A stretch of 64,000 nucleotides of DNA from contig NZ_JAHCDI010000004.1 of NCBI RefSeq assembly GCF_019697375.1, forward strand, positions 483,324 to 547,323. Direction: 5' to 3'. This stretch comes from Micromonospora tarapacensis (GTDB lineage: Bacteria; Actinomycetota; Actinomycetes; Mycobacteriales; Micromonosporaceae). The notes under the pieces were generated by a model that saw nothing but the letters and a program-made list of their open reading frames with translations, was not told the origin of the DNA and ran no database searches. Below are positions 36,105 to 46,986 of the stretch, in pieces (positions within the stretch are counted from its first letter, which is position 1; the number at the start of each line of letters is the position of its first letter). Both the position numbers and the translations under genes were made by a program.

Positions 36105-37136
36105 ATGGCCATCACACTGTCCGCCCTGGGTTGGGACACCGACCGGGCGGCTCACCTGCGACGCATCCACACCGACCAGCAACCGGGCCGGGTGGCCCGG
36201 GTCGACCGCGGCGTCTGCACCGTGCTCACCGGGGATGGGCCGCTGCGTGCCTCGACCGGTGGGGCTGTGCTGGCCGCGGCGGCGGGCGATCCCACCCGGC
36301 TGCCCTGCGCCGGTGACTGGGTGCTGCTGTGCACCTGGCCCGACGCGCGGGTGACGGTCGAGGCGGTGCTGCCCCGGCGTAGCGCCCTGATCCGGCGCAC
36401 CGCCGGTAAGGACGCCAGTGGTCAGCTGCTCGCCGCGAACCTGGACACCGCCGCGGTGGTGGAGGCGGTGCACCCCGCGCCGGACGCCGCCCGCATCGAG
36501 CGGCTGCTCTCCCTGGTCCACGAGTCGGGTGCCCGGCCGTTGGTGGTGCTGACCAAGACCGACCTGGCGGCCGACCCGGCGGCGATCGCGCGCCAGCTCG
36601 CGGCCGTCGCGCCCGGCGTGCCGGTGCTGCCGGTCAGCGCCGAGCGTGGCACCGGGCTGGACCCGCTGCGTGCCGAGGTGGGCCCGGGCCGCACGCTCGG
36701 CCTGCTCGGCCCCTCCGGTGCCGGCAAGTCGAGTCTGGTCAACGCGCTCGCCGGCGCGGTGGTGATGCCCACCCAGGCGATCCGGCGGGTCGACGGCAAG
36801 GGGCGGCACACCACCACCTGGCGGTCGCTGGTGCTGCTGCCCGGTGGGGGTGCCGTGCTGGACACTCCCGGGGTCCGGGCCGTCGGCCTGCTGGACGGTG
36901 CGACCGGACTCGACCGGGCCTTCGCCGACATCGCCGACCTCGCCACGGGGTGCCGCTACGGCGACTGCGGGCACGAGGCCGAGCCGGGCTGCGCGGTGCG
37001 GGCGGCGCTGGAGTCCGGCACGTTGACCGCCCGGCGGTGGGAGAGCTGGCGGCGGCTGCGACGCGAGGTGGCCCACGAGACCCGCCGCCGGGCGACTCGC
37101 CGGACCTCCCGCCGTCCCGGCCCCACCCCCCGCTGA
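36105..37136 (+). CDS. rsgA: Ribosome small subunit-dependent GTPase RsgA
   Basis: A 343-residue circularly permuted GTPase that checks late 30S assembly. The OB domain leads. The G motifs come in permuted order: VLTKTDLA (G4) before [12 protein letters not shown] (G1) and [11 protein letters not shown] (G3). A C-terminal zinc knuckle reads [15 protein letters not shown] prefer ATG 36105 ([15 protein letters not shown], after GCGAGGAG), matching homologues. ATG 36054, with GGGGGGAGG upstream, would add 17 residues. A strong hairpin follows the stop. Confidence 0.93.
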   Translation: MAITLSALGWDTDRAAHLRRIHTDQQPGRVARVDRGVCTVLTGDGPLRASTGGAVLAAAAGDPTRLPCAGDWVLLCTWPDARVTVEAVLPRRSALIRRTAGKDASGQLLAANLDTAAVVEAVHPAPDAARIERLLSLVHESGARPLVVLTKTDLAADPAAIARQLAAVAPGVPVLPVSAERGTGLDPLRAEVGPGRTLGLLGPSGAGKSSLVNALAGAVVMPTQAIRRVDGKGRHTTTWRSLVLLPGGGAVLDTPGVRAVGLLDGATGLDRAFADIADLATGCRYGDCGHEAEPGCAVRAALESGTLTARRWESWRRLRREVAHETRRRATRRTSRRPGPTPR

Positions 37137-37178
37137 CCACACGTCCCATCCCCGCGCGAGCAGGGGTGGGACGTGTGG
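37137..37178 (+). terminator. rsgA transcription terminator
   Basis: CCACACGTCCCATCCCC (37137-37153) pairs with GGGGTGGGACGTGTGG (37163-37178) with a single bulged base and a 9-base loop, directly after the rsgA stop and before uvrA. It is strong and G+C-rich without a U-tract. Confidence 0.75.
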
Positions 37179-37306
37179 GTGAGGGAAGTTGTCGTAGGGC
37201 GGGTCTACAGTTGCCGGGGCGCACTCTCCGCGCTGGCACAACCGCTGGGTTCATCCCAAACGCGGACAGATCTTCCTCATCATCCTCACCCGGGAGTACA
37301 CGGACC

Positions 37307-40267
37307 GTGGCCGACCGTTTGATCATCCGTGGCGCGCGCGAGCACAACCTGCGTGACGTCAGCCTCGACCTGCCCCGGGACGCCCTGATCGTGTTCACCG
37401 GGCTGTCCGGATCGGGCAAGTCGAGCCTGGCCTTCGACACGATCTTCGCCGAGGGGCAGCGCCGCTACGTGGAGTCACTGTCGTCGTACGCTCGGCAGTT
37501 CCTCGGTCAGATGGACAAGCCGGACGTGGACTTCATCGAGGGCCTGAGCCCGGCGGTCTCCATCGACCAGAAGTCGACCTCGCGCAACCCGCGTTCCACC
37601 GTCGGCACGATCACCGAGGTCTACGACTACCTGCGGCTGCTGTTCGCCCGGGTCGGCGAGCCGCACTGCCCGGTCTGCGGCGAGCGGATCTCCCGGCAGA
37701 GCCCGCAGCAGATCGTCGACCGGGTGCTCGCCATGGCCGAGGGGACGCGGTTCATGGTGCTCGCCCCGGTCGTGCGGGGACGCAAGGGCGAGTACGTCGA
37801 CCTGTTCGCCGAACTCCAGGCCAAGGGGTACGCGCGAGCCCGGGTGGACGGGGTGGTGCACCAGCTCACCGACCCGCCGAAGCTCAAGAAGCAGGAGAAA
37901 CACACAATCGAGGTGGTGGTCGACCGGCTCAGCGTCAAGCCCGGCGCGAAGCAGCGGCTGACCGACTCGGTCGAGGCGACACTGGGCCTGTCCGGCGGGC
38001 TGGTCCTGCTCGACTTCGTCGACCTGCCCGAGGACGACCCCGACCGGGAGCGTCGCTACTCCGAGCACCTGGCCTGCCCCAACGACCACCCGCTGGCGAT
38101 CGAGGACCTGGAACCCCGGGTCTTCTCGTTCAACGCGCCCTACGGCGCCTGCCCGGAGTGCACCGGCCTCGGCACCAAGAAGGAGGTCGACCCGGAGCTG
38201 GTCGTCCCGGACCCGGAGCGGTCGCTGCGCGACGGGGCGATCCAGCCCTGGGCGACCGGGCACAACCTCGAATACTTCCTCCGCCTGCTGGAGGCGCTCG
38301 GCGAAGCGGAACACTTCGACGTCGACACGCCCTGGCGGGCGCTGCCGTCCCGGGCGCAGAAGACCATCCTGCACGGCTCGGGCGACCAGGTTCACGTGCG
38401 CTACCGCAACAAGTACGGCCGGGAGCGCTCGTACTACACCGGCTTCGAGGGCGTGATGCAGTGGATCGAGCGCCGGCACTCCGACACCGAGTCGGAGTGG
38501 TCCCGGGAGAAGTACGAGGGCTACATGCGCGACGTGCCGTGCGCGGCGTGCGGCGGTGCCCGGCTCAAGCCCGAGGTGCTCGCCGTCACGCTGGCCGGGC
38601 GCAGCATCGCCGAGGTCTGCAACCTCTCGGTGGGCGAGTGCGCCGACCTGCTGGCCGGCATCGAGCTGACCGACCGGCAGAAGTTGATCGCCGAGCGGGT
38701 CCTCAAGGAGATCAACGCCCGGCTGCGGTTCCTGCTCGACGTCGGGCTGGACTACCTCTCGCTGGACCGGCCGGCCGGCACCCTCTCCGGCGGTGAGGCG
38801 CAGCGCATCCGGCTGGCCACCCAGATCGGGTCCGGTCTGGTCGGCGTGCTCTACGTGCTGGACGAGCCGTCCATCGGGCTGCACCAGCGCGACAACCACC
38901 GGCTGATCGAGACCCTGATCCGGCTGCGCGGCCTGGGCAATACGCTGATCGTGGTCGAGCACGACGAGGACACCATCCGCACCGCCGACTGGATCGTCGA
39001 CATCGGCCCCGGCGCGGGCGAGCACGGCGGCCAGATCGTGCACAGCGGCTCGGTGCCGGCGCTGCTGGCGAACCAGGAGTCGATGACCGGGGCGTACCTG
39101 TCCGGCCGCCGGGAGATCCCGACACCGAAGGGGCGCCGGCCGCAGACCCCGGGGCGGGAGCTGGTGGTGCACGGCGCCCGTGAGCACAACCTGCGGAACC
39201 TGACCGTGAGCTTCCCGCTGGGGCAGCTGATCGCCGTCACCGGGGTCAGCGGCTCCGGTAAGTCGACCCTGGTCAACGACATCCTCTACGCCGTGCTGGC
39301 CAACCAGATCAACGGCGCCCGGCTGGTGCCCGGCCGGCACACCCGGGTCGCCGGGCTGGAGCACGTGGACAAGGTCGTCGGCGTCGACCAGTCACCGATC
39401 GGGCGGACGCCGCGCTCCAACCCGGCCACCTACACCGGCGTCTGGGACCACGTCCGCAAGCTGTTCGCCGAGACCTCCGAGGCCAAGGTCCGGGGGTACG
39501 GTCCCGGCCGGTTCTCGTTCAACGTCAAGGGCGGTCGCTGCGAGGCGTGCTCCGGCGACGGCACGATCAAGATCGAGATGAACTTCCTGCCGGACGTGTA
39601 CGTCCCGTGCGAGGTGTGCAAGGGCGCCCGGTACAACCGGGAGACCCTGGAGGTGCACTACAAGGGCAAGACCGTCTCCGACGTGCTGGAGATGCCGATC
39701 GAGGAGGCGGCCGAGTTCTTCTCCGCCATCCCGGCCATTCACCGGCACCTCAAGACCCTGGTCGACGTGGGTCTCGGCTACGTACGGCTGGGTCAGCCGG
39801 CACCGACCCTCTCCGGCGGTGAGGCGCAGCGGGTCAAGCTCGCCTCCGAGTTGCAGAAGCGGTCCACCGGGCGAACGGTCTACGTGCTCGACGAGCCGAC
39901 CACCGGCCTGCACTTCGAGGACATCCGCAAGCTGCTGCTCGTGCTGGAGGGGCTGGTCGACAAGGGCAACACGGTGATCACGATCGAGCACAACCTCGAC
40001 GTGATCAAGACCGCCGACTGGCTGATCGACATGGGCCCGGAGGGCGGCCACCGGGGCGGTACGGTGCTCGCCACCGGCAGCCCGGAGGAGGTCGCCGAGG
40101 TCGGCGAGAGCCACACCGGGCAGTTCCTGCGGAACGTCCTCAAGCTCGACGGTGCCGCGAAGGGTGCGGCGGCGGCGACGGCCCGCGCGGCCAAGGCCAA
40201 CGGCGGCAAGCCCAACGGCGGCAGGGCGCGAGGCGGCCGGAAGGTCGCCGCCGCCGGGCTCAGGTAG
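37307..40267 (+). CDS. uvrA: Excinuclease ABC subunit A
   Basis: A 986-residue ABC-type ATPase that finds DNA lesions and loads UvrB. The N-terminal Walker A is GLSGSGKSS (32-40) and the second is GVSGSGKST (~residue 645). Two ABC signatures ([29 protein letters not shown]) and two Walker B/D-loop regions ([30 protein letters not shown]) are present. Zinc modules include [23 protein letters not shown] and [11 protein letters not shown] 37307 ([16 protein letters not shown]) is the family start. The Lys/Ala/Gly-rich tail after ~950 is not conserved. No LexA box is recognisable upstream. Confidence 0.98.
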   Translation: MADRLIIRGAREHNLRDVSLDLPRDALIVFTGLSGSGKSSLAFDTIFAEGQRRYVESLSSYARQFLGQMDKPDVDFIEGLSPAVSIDQKSTSRNPRSTVGTITEVYDYLRLLFARVGEPHCPVCGERISRQSPQQIVDRVLAMAEGTRFMVLAPVVRGRKGEYVDLFAELQAKGYARARVDGVVHQLTDPPKLKKQEKHTIEVVVDRLSVKPGAKQRLTDSVEATLGLSGGLVLLDFVDLPEDDPDRERRYSEHLACPNDHPLAIEDLEPRVFSFNAPYGACPECTGLGTKKEVDPELVVPDPERSLRDGAIQPWATGHNLEYFLRLLEALGEAEHFDVDTPWRALPSRAQKTILHGSGDQVHVRYRNKYGRERSYYTGFEGVMQWIERRHSDTESEWSREKYEGYMRDVPCAACGGARLKPEVLAVTLAGRSIAEVCNLSVGECADLLAGIELTDRQKLIAERVLKEINARLRFLLDVGLDYLSLDRPAGTLSGGEAQRIRLATQIGSGLVGVLYVLDEPSIGLHQRDNHRLIETLIRLRGLGNTLIVVEHDEDTIRTADWIVDIGPGAGEHGGQIVHSGSVPALLANQESMTGAYLSGRREIPTPKGRRPQTPGRELVVHGAREHNLRNLTVSFPLGQLIAVTGVSGSGKSTLVNDILYAVLANQINGARLVPGRHTRVAGLEHVDKVVGVDQSPIGRTPRSNPATYTGVWDHVRKLFAETSEAKVRGYGPGRFSFNVKGGRCEACSGDGTIKIEMNFLPDVYVPCEVCKGARYNRETLEVHYKGKTVSDVLEMPIEEAAEFFSAIPAIHRHLKTLVDVGLGYVRLGQPAPTLSGGEAQRVKLASELQKRSTGRTVYVLDEPTTGLHFEDIRKLLLVLEGLVDKGNTVITIEHNLDVIKTADWLIDMGPEGGHRGGTVLATGSPEEVAEVGESHTGQFLRNVLKLDGAAKGAAAATARAAKANGGKPNGGRARGGRKVAAAGLR

Positions 40268-40382
40268 CCGATCGGATGAACCGGCCGGCAGAGTGGTGCG
40301 TGTAGGGGAAGGTAGCCACAGATCATGCACGGTGGTAGCCAACGGAGAGGCGAGGCATGAGCGAGCGCAACGGAGGGTCGGC

Positions 40383-40865
40383 ATGAGCGACGACCAGCTG
40401 CCGGCCGGGCCGGGGACGCGTACCCGCCGGGCCGTGCTCACGGGGGCGGGTGCGGTCGGTGCGGCCGTGGCCCTGGCCGCGTGCGGCGGCGCGGACTCCG
40501 GCGACGGTGCGGCACCGACAAGCGGCGGGCCACCGGTCACCGAGCCGGGCGACGCCGGCGGCGGGGACCGCGAGGGTGCCCAGTCGCTGGCCACGACCGC
40601 GGACATCCCGGTCGGCGGCGGTGCGGTCTTCGTCGCCCAGGGCGTAGTGATCACCCAGCCCAACCCGGGCGAGTTCAAGGGCTTCGACCCGGTCTGCACC
40701 CACCAGGGCTGCCCGGTGTCGAACGTCGACGGCGGCACGATCAACTGCACCTGCCACGGCAGCAAGTTCTCCATCGAGGACGGGTCGGTCAGGGCGGGCC
40801 CGGCCACCACCCCGTTGCCGGCCAGGGACGTCAAGGTCGACGGCGACCGGATCTCGCTGGCCTGA
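40383..40865 (+). CDS. Rieske [2Fe-2S] protein, Tat-exported lipoprotein
   Basis: A 160-residue protein. A twin-arginine motif (RTRRAVLTG, residues 13-21) precedes a hydrophobic stretch and a lipobox LAAC ending at Cys34, so it is exported folded and lipid-anchored. The Rieske centre is CTHQGC (Cys105, His107) and CTCHGS (Cys122, His125), with Cys110/Cys124 placed for the structural disulphide. It probably carries electrons outside the membrane; partner unknown. It is between uvrA and uvrC but is not a repair protein. Confidence 0.92.
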   Translation: MSDDQLPAGPGTRTRRAVLTGAGAVGAAVALAACGGADSGDGAAPTSGGPPVTEPGDAGGGDREGAQSLATTADIPVGGGAVFVAQGVVITQPNPGEFKGFDPVCTHQGCPVSNVDGGTINCTCHGSKFSIEDGSVRAGPATTPLPARDVKVDGDRISLA

Positions 40866-40903
40866 GCGTTGCCGGTCACTGCCGGTGGCCGCCGGTGGCA
40901 CCG

Positions 40904-40920
40904 CCCCGCTCGCCGCGGGG
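40904..40920 (+). terminator. Short hairpin after the Rieske gene
   Basis: CCCCGC and GCGGGG (6-bp stem, 5-base loop) lie 38 bases after the stop and 59 bases before uvrC. It is a weak terminator candidate. Confidence 0.3.
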
Positions 40921-40979
40921 ACGAGATCCGCCAACTCGGGACGATCCGGCCTGTCGGGGGCGGCGACTAGGCTCGGTGT

Positions 40980-42953
40980 GTGGCTGATCCGTCGACCTAC
41001 CGTCCCGCGCCGGGCACGATTCCCGAGGCGCCGGGGGTCTACCGTTTCTACGACGGCACCGGCCGGGTGATCTACGTCGGCAAGGCACGGAATCTGCGCA
41101 GCCGACTCAACTCCTACTTCGGCGACCCCTGGGGGCTGCACCAGCGCACCCAGCAGATGGTCACCACCGCCGAGTCGGTCGACTGGGTCACCGTCGGCAC
41201 CGAGGTCGAGGCGCTCCAGCTCGAATACCTCTGGATCAAGCAGTACGACCCGAGGTTCAACGTCCGTTACCGCGACGACAAGTCCTACCCCTACCTGGCG
41301 GTGACCCTCGACGAGGAGTATCCCCGGCTTCAGGTGATGCGCGGGGCCAAGCGCAAGGGGGTGCGCTACTTCGGGCCGTACTCACACGCCTGGGCGATCC
41401 GCGAGACGCTCGACCTGCTGCTGCGGGTCTTCCCGGCCCGCACCTGCTCCGCCGGTGTGTTCAAGCGGGCCGGCCAGGTCGGTCGCCCCTGCCTGCTGGG
41501 ATACATCGGCAAGTGCTCCGCCCCCTGCGTCGGCACCGTCTCCGCCGAGCGGCACCGCGAGATCGTCGACGACTTCTGCGACTTCATGGCCGGGCGCACC
41601 GACACCATGGTGCGCAAGCTGGAACGCGAGATGGCCGAGGCCAGCGAGCAGCTGGAGTTCGAGCGGGCGGCCCGGCTGCGCGACGACGTCGCCGCGCTGC
41701 GCCGGGCGATGGAGAAGCAGACGGTGGTGCTCGGCGACGGCACCGACGCCGACGTGGTCGCCTTCGCCGACGACCCCCTCGAAGCCGCGGTCCAGGTCTT
41801 CCGCGTCCGGGGTGGCCGGGTCCGCGGCCAGCGCGGCTGGGTGGTGGAGAAGACCGAGGAGCTGACCACCGGCGACCTCGTGCACCACTTCTGCACCCAG
41901 GTCTACGGCGGCGAGGACGGTGCGGCCGACGTGCCGCGTGAGCTGCTGGTGCCCGAGTTGCCCGCCGACGCCGACGCGCTGGCCGACTGGCTCGCCACCC
42001 ACCGGGGCAGCCGGGTGACGCTGCGAGTGCCGCAGCGCGGCGACAAGCGGGCCCTGATGGAGACGGTCGAACGCAACGCGAAGGACGCCCTGGCGCGGCA
42101 CAAGCTCAAGCGGGCCGGTGACCTCACCACTCGCGGCAAGGCCCTCGACGAGATCACCGAGGCACTCGGTCTGCGGACCGCGCCGCTGCGCATCGAGTGT
42201 TTCGACATCTCCCAGATCCAGGGCACCGACGTGGTGGCGAGCATGGTCGTCTTCGAGGATGGGCTGCCCCGCAAGAGCGAGTACCGCCGGTTCATCATCC
42301 GGGGGGCCACCGACGACCTCTCGGCGATGTCCGAGGTGCTGCGCCGCCGCTTCGCCCGCTACCTCGACGCCCGCGCCGAAACCGGTGAGGCCGGCGTCGA
42401 GCCCGTGGTCGACGCGGCCGGCGACGGTGTCGGCACCGACGAGCCGAGGATCGGCGTCCTGGTCGACCCGACCACCGGCCGGCCGCGCAGGTTCGCGTAC
42501 CCGCCGCAGCTGGTGGTGGTCGACGGCGGCGCGCCGCAGGTGGCCGCCGCCGCCCAGGCGCTGGCCGAGCTGGGCATCGACGACGTGGCACTGTGCGGCC
42601 TGGCCAAGCGGCTGGAGGAGGTCTGGCTGCCCGACGACGACTTCCCGGTCATCCTCCCGCGCACCTCGGAGGGGCTCTACCTGCTGCAACGGGTACGCGA
42701 CGAGGCGCACCGGTTCGCCATCGCCTTCCACCGGCAGCGCCGCTCGAAGCGGATGACCATCTCGGCGCTGGACAGCGTCCCGGGCCTGGGGGAGGTGCGC
42801 CGCAAGGCGTTGCTGCGTCACTTCGGCTCGCTCAAGCGCCTCTCGGCGGCCACCGTGCAGGAGATCACCGAGGTCCCGGGAGTGGGCCGGCGTACGGCCG
42901 AGGCGATCCTCACCGCCCTCGCCGGTGGCGACAAGGAACCCTCCACCGACTGA
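40980..42953 (+). CDS. uvrC: Excinuclease ABC subunit C
   Basis: A 657-residue dual-incision nuclease of nucleotide excision repair. The N-terminal GIY-YIG domain reads [26 protein letters not shown] Cys cluster ([28 protein letters not shown]) and a UVR motif ([22 protein letters not shown]) follow. The RNase H-like nuclease has [21 protein letters not shown] and [12 protein letters not shown]. Tandem helix-hairpin-helix motifs ([29 protein letters not shown]) end it. GTG 40980 is the start. It is convergent with recQ. Confidence 0.98.
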   Translation: MADPSTYRPAPGTIPEAPGVYRFYDGTGRVIYVGKARNLRSRLNSYFGDPWGLHQRTQQMVTTAESVDWVTVGTEVEALQLEYLWIKQYDPRFNVRYRDDKSYPYLAVTLDEEYPRLQVMRGAKRKGVRYFGPYSHAWAIRETLDLLLRVFPARTCSAGVFKRAGQVGRPCLLGYIGKCSAPCVGTVSAERHREIVDDFCDFMAGRTDTMVRKLEREMAEASEQLEFERAARLRDDVAALRRAMEKQTVVLGDGTDADVVAFADDPLEAAVQVFRVRGGRVRGQRGWVVEKTEELTTGDLVHHFCTQVYGGEDGAADVPRELLVPELPADADALADWLATHRGSRVTLRVPQRGDKRALMETVERNAKDALARHKLKRAGDLTTRGKALDEITEALGLRTAPLRIECFDISQIQGTDVVASMVVFEDGLPRKSEYRRFIIRGATDDLSAMSEVLRRRFARYLDARAETGEAGVEPVVDAAGDGVGTDEPRIGVLVDPTTGRPRRFAYPPQLVVVDGGAPQVAAAAQALAELGIDDVALCGLAKRLEEVWLPDDDFPVILPRTSEGLYLLQRVRDEAHRFAIAFHRQRRSKRMTISALDSVPGLGEVRRKALLRHFGSLKRLSAATVQEITEVPGVGRRTAEAILTALAGGDKEPSTD

Positions 42954-42984
42954 CCGCGCCCGTGCGCCGCGGCGGCCAGCCGCC

Positions 42985-43016
42985 GCCGGTGCGGCTGGCG
43001 GCCGGTGCGGCTGGCG
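42985..43016. repeat. 16-bp tandem direct repeat after uvrC
   Basis: GCCGGTGCGGCTGGCG occurs twice in succession between the convergent uvrC and recQ genes. No function is apparent; it may be a slippage product. Confidence 0.5.
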
Positions 43017-43053
43017 GTTTCCGCGACCGGGATGCTGGTGTGGGGCGTCGGCC

Positions 43054-43116
43054 CTGTCGAGCTGATAGCGCAGCCGGATCGCCGGCGGCGATGGCGCAGA
43101 CGGTTCAGCTCGACAG
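43054..43116. terminator. Nested inverted repeat, likely bidirectional terminator of uvrC and recQ
   Basis: CTGTCGAGCTG (43054-43064) pairs with CAGCTCGACAG (43106-43116). Inside lies a second hairpin, ATCGCC-GGC-GGCGAT. The position between convergent genes supports a terminator working in both directions. Confidence 0.5.
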
Positions 43117-43179
43117 CGCGGCCACCTCAACCGGTGACCCCGGTCGCCACGCCCGCGGCGACCGGAGCCGTCGCGGTCT

Positions 43180-45092
43180 TCATCCGGCGTCGGCGAGCAC
43201 CCCGAGGAGCTGCTCGCCGTACTTCGCCAGCTTGTTCTCGCCGACACCGCTGATCCGGGACAGCTCGCCCAGCGACGACGGGGCGTCGGCGGCGATCTGC
43301 CGCAGCGTCGCGTCGTGGAAGATCACGTACGCGGGGACGCCCTGTTCCTTCGCGGTCGCCGCCCGCCAGGCGCGCAGCCGGTCGAACGTGCCGGCCGCCT
43401 CCGCCGGCAGCTCGGCGACCACCGTGGCCGCACCCGGGGCTTGGTCACCTTCGCCGGGCGGGCCTGCTCGCGGCGCATCATCACGGTGCGCCGCCGGCCG
43501 AGCACCTCGGCGCTGGCGTCGGTCAGCGCGAGGGTGCCGTAGTCGCCCTCGACGGCGAGCAGCCCCTCGGCGAGCAGTTGCCGCACCACGCCGCGCCACT
43601 CCGTCTCGCTCAACTCGGTGCCGACGCCGAAGACGGTCAGCGAGTCGTGCCGGTGCTGCACGATCTTGTCGGTGCCGCGGCCGAGCAGGATGTCGACGCA
43701 GTGCCCGGCGCCGAACCGCTGGTTACGCTCCCGGTCGAGCCGGAACACCGTGGAGAGCAGCTTCTGCGCGGCGACCGTGCCGTCCCAGGACTCGGGCGGC
43801 GCGAGGCAGGTGTCGCAGTTGCCGCAGCTGCCGTCGAGGGTCTGGCCGAAGTAGTCGAGCAGCTGCACCCGGCGGCAGCGGACCGTCTCGCAGAGCGCCA
43901 GCATCGCGTCGAGATGGGCGGCGAGGTTGCGCCGGTGGGCCAGGTCGCCCTCCGACGTGTCGATCATCTTGCGTTGCTGCACCACGTCCTGCAGCCCGTA
44001 CGCCAGCCAGGCGGTCGACGGCAGTCCGTCGCGGCCGGCGCGGCCGGTCTCCTGGTAGTAGCCCTCAACCGACTTCGGCAGGTCGAGGTGGGCGACGAAG
44101 CGGACGTCCGGCTTGTCGATGCCCATCCCGAAGGCGATCGTCGCCACCATCACCACCCCCTCGGCGCGCAGGAAACGCTGCTGGTTGGCGGCGCGGGTCG
44201 CCGGGTTCAGGCCGGCGTGGTACGGCAGCGCGTCGACGCCGTTGGCGACCAGGAACTCGGCCGTCTTCTCCACCGAGGCCCGGGACAGGCAGTAGACGAT
44301 GCCGGCCTCACCCGGGTGCTCGTCGCGCAGCAGGGCGAGCAACTGCTTGCGGGGCTCCCGTTTGGGCACGATCCGGTACTGGATGTTGGGCCGGTCGAAG
44401 CTGGCCACGAAGTGCCGCGCCTCGGTGAGCCTGAGCCGGGTGGCGATCTCGGCCCGAGTGGCGCTGGTCGCGGTGGCGGTCAGCGCGATCCTCGGCACCC
44501 CCGGCCAGCGCTCGTGCAGCATCGACAGGTTCAGGTAGTCGGGCCGGAAGTCGTGCCCCCACTGCGACACGCAGTGCGCCTCGTCGATGGCGAACAGGCT
44601 GATCCGGCCCCGGTCCAGCAGGCTCAGCGTGGCCCGGCTGGCCAACGCCTCCGGCGCGAGATAGAGCAGGTCGATCTCGCCGGCCACGAACTCCGCCTCG
44701 ACCAGCCGGCGAGTGTCCAGATCCAGCGTCGAGTTGAGGAAGCCGGCCCGGACACCGACCGCGGTCAGCGCGTCGACCTGGTCCTGCATCAGCGCGATCA
44801 GCGGCGAGATCACCACGGCGACGCCGTCGCGGACCAGCGCCGGGATCTGGTAGCACAGCGACTTGCCGCCGCCGGTCGGCATCAGCACCAGCGCGTCGCC
44901 GCCGGCCACCACGTGGTCGATGACCTCGGCCTGGAAACCCCGGAAGGCGTCGTACCCGAAGACCCGCCGCAGCGTCTCCAGGGTGGCCGAGCCTCCCCCG
45001 ACCGGAGTCGGTCCATCGGTGTGCGAGTCGGTGGCGGTGGTCAGGTCGACGGTGCTCAGATCGACGGTGCTCACGTCGGCGGGGGAGGACAT
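43180..45092 (-). CDS. recQ: ATP-dependent DNA helicase RecQ (apparent frameshift)
   Basis: A RecQ helicase of ~637 residues if one base is restored. The Walker A is [12 protein letters not shown], motif [22 protein letters not shown], and motifs [19 protein letters not shown] and [12 protein letters not shown]. The zinc-binding cysteines are [15 protein letters not shown] and CGNCDTC. A winged-helix (RQC) region follows. The C-terminal HRDC domain ([37 protein letters not shown]) is in another frame because the CCC run at 43433-43435 appears one C short. Restoring it gives [17 protein letters not shown]. It unwinds recombination intermediates. The break removes only the HRDC domain. Confidence 0.93.
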
Positions 45093-45113
45093 CCTGGGAT
45101 TCTACGAGTCCGG

Positions 45114-45635
45114 TCACCGGGCCGTGGTGTCGTCGTCGCCCTCTCCCCAGCAGAGTCCGCCGAGGCCGGCCGCGCGGTGGAAGCCGGGGTGGCCGGTGAC
45201 GTCCATGCAGATCTCGCTGTCCGGGCCGATCCGGCCGCAGAACACCGGCTCCACGTGGTTCCAGGCATCGGCCCGGGACAGCAGCGCGGCACCGGCGGGC
45301 AGCTCGGGACGCAGGATCGTCAGCCCTTCGGTGTAGACGGCCGCCTGCTCCCGGGCCTCCTGCGGATCGGGGGCCAGGTAGGTCAGGTGCAGCGTCCAGC
45401 GGCGCGGCAGCCGGTCCGCCGTCGCGATCCCCGACCGCCGCTCGCGCTCCGTCGTATACCGGTCGACCAGGGCATCGACGTACGAGGCGAGGGCGCTCGT
45501 GCCGGTCAGCGCGTGGGCGATGGCGGCCCGTTGACGCTCGGACACGTCAGCCCCGTCCAGTACGGCGGACAGGTCCTCCTGGAAGCTGCCGGCCCGCCCG
45601 ACCCGCCCCCACCGCGACGATCGATTGTCGGTCAT
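45114..45635 (-). CDS. Hypothetical protein
   Basis: A 173-residue soluble protein, starting at ATG 45635. I recognise no family. It is rich in charged helices in the first half and has a Trp/Cys-containing C-terminal half (AWNHVEPVFCGRIG, GLCWGEGDDD). It lies 21 bases upstream of recQ on the same strand and could share its transcript, and is divergent from the regulator at 45793 across a region with two inverted repeats. Confidence 0.6.
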   Translation of the reverse strand: MTDNRSSRWGRVGRAGSFQEDLSAVLDGADVSERQRAAIAHALTGTSALASYVDALVDRYTTERERRSGIATADRLPRRWTLHLTYLAPDPQEAREQAAVYTEGLTILRPELPAGAALLSRADAWNHVEPVFCGRIGPDSEICMDVTGHPGFHRAAGLGGLCWGEGDDDTTAR

Positions 45636-45693
45636 AGCTACCCCTGACTCTGCGTTGCGTCCGATAGCGCGAACTCATTGAGCCGGCACTATG

Positions 45694-45735
45694 GCAAGAG
45701 ATCTTGCAACGTAGCAATCCAGCGTGTTGGATTGC
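45694..45735. promoter_or_regulatory. Two inverted repeats, candidate operators
   Basis: GCAAGA-GA-TCTTGC (45694-45707) and GCAATCCA-GCGTGT-TGGATTGC (45714-45735) lie side by side in the divergent intergenic region before the DUF5753 regulator. They are natural candidates for its own operator. The first resembles the palindrome before the marR gene (29953). Confidence 0.5.
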
Positions 45736-45792
45736 ATGTGAGGGCTCGCCCTGGTTCGATTCAAGGCACGACTTCAAGCGGGAGGTGCGGCC

Positions 45793-46647
45793 ATGTCGTC
45801 ATCATCGAGTCCGACGATTCGCGCTCGCCGGCTTCGCCGTGAACTACGGCGGTTGCGCGACCAGCGAGGGCTGACCGTGGACGAGGCTGCTCGCGCGGTG
45901 GGGTGGCACCGAGCGAAGGTGATCCGCATCGAGCAAGGCCACAGCGGCATCGCTGCGGATGGCCTGCGGAAGCTCCTGGATCTCTATGGCGCGTCATCCG
46001 AGGAGCGGGACGCACTGGCCAGCCTCGCTCGCCAGGCCCGTCAGAAGGGCTGGTGGAGCGTCTATGGCGATGTCCTGCCTGATGACTACGTCGGTTTCGA
46101 GGCCGAGGCAAGCTCGATCAGCACGTTCCAGAGCCTCTACATTCCGGGCCTGTTGCAGACCGAGCAGTATGCGCGAGCGCTTATGCATGCGGGACGGGCG
46201 ACCGCCGACGCCGATGAAGTCGATCGGGTCATCGCAGCGCGCCAGGCGCGGAAGGTCCTGCTCACACGCGACGTGCCGCCAACACTGTGGATCGTCCTCG
46301 ACGAGGCGGCGGTGCGGCGGGCTGTTGGTGGTGTCAAGGTCATGAGAGCTCAACTCGCGCGCGTCATCGAGGCGTGCCAGTTGCCGACCGTCGAGGTTCA
46401 GGTCCTGCCCTTCGCCGCAGGCGCGCACGCCTCGATGGGAGGCGCCTTCACGATCCTCGACTACGCGGAGCCGCTGCTCGATCCCACCATCGTCTACGTC
46501 GACAACGACACCAACACGCTCCTGCTGGAGGAGGAGCGGGAGGTGATGCGATATAGACTCGTCTTCGACCACCTGCGTGCGAAGGCGCTCGACCCTGACC
46601 AGTCTGCTGAATTTCTCGTCAGGGTGTCCGCCGAGCTTCAAGACTGA
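45793..46647 (+). CDS. XRE-family regulator with DUF5753 domain
   Basis: A 284-residue protein of the same architecture and length as the one at 20770. The N-terminal HTH is RRELRRLRDQRGLTVDEAA and VGWHRAKVIRIEQGHSG. DUF5753 starts at about SISTFQSLYIPGLLQTEQYAR. It is followed 23 bases later by a DUF397 gene. Such pairs are widespread in developmental and antibiotic-producing actinobacteria and resemble WhiJ-type regulatory units. Confidence 0.92.
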   Translation: MSSSSSPTIRARRLRRELRRLRDQRGLTVDEAARAVGWHRAKVIRIEQGHSGIAADGLRKLLDLYGASSEERDALASLARQARQKGWWSVYGDVLPDDYVGFEAEASSISTFQSLYIPGLLQTEQYARALMHAGRATADADEVDRVIAARQARKVLLTRDVPPTLWIVLDEAAVRRAVGGVKVMRAQLARVIEACQLPTVEVQVLPFAAGAHASMGGAFTILDYAEPLLDPTIVYVDNDTNTLLLEEEREVMRYRLVFDHLRAKALDPDQSAEFLVRVSAELQD

Positions 46648-46670
46648 GTCTTGGCCCGAGGAGCACTGTG

Positions 46671-46862
46671 ATGACTACGCCAGATCTCGAAGACGCAACC
46701 TGGCGCAAGAGTTCTCGTAGCAGCCCCAACGGATCCGACTGTGTCGAGGTGGCGGAGTTGGCGACAGGTCTGGCGGTGCGCGACTCCAAGGATCCTGCCG
46801 GCTCGAAGTTGCTCTTTGGCCGGGGTGCCTGGTCGGCGTTCGTGGCCGGGTTGCGGGGCTGA
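46671..46862 (+). CDS. DUF397 domain protein
   Basis: A 63-residue protein with the DUF397 signature WRKSSRSSPNGSDCVEVAEL, then VRDSKDPAGSKLLF and WSAFVAGLR. It starts at ATG 46671 after CGAGGAG; a GTG one codon earlier is possible. It is encoded directly behind a DUF5753 regulator, the usual partner, whose activity it is thought to modulate. Confidence 0.9.
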   Translation: MTTPDLEDATWRKSSRSSPNGSDCVEVAELATGLAVRDSKDPAGSKLLFGRGAWSAFVAGLRG

Positions 46863-46986
46863 TCCCGCCCGGCTCGCGCCGCGTAGGGCGAACGCTCGAA
46901 GTGTGGCAGTTCAGGTGGTCTCGCCCCGGCGTGTCGACTGGCTACGGTGCCACGCTTCGAGCCGACGGGGCCCTGATGCTGGCGGC

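Noticed and set aside
42985..43016. CRISPR-like repeat
   Set aside because: Only two abutting 16-bp copies without spacers; a simple tandem duplication. No other regularly spaced repeats exist in the window.
45793..46862. DUF5753-DUF397 pair as a toxin-antitoxin system
   Set aside because: The layout is compact, but both families are known as regulator units and no toxin fold is recognisable.
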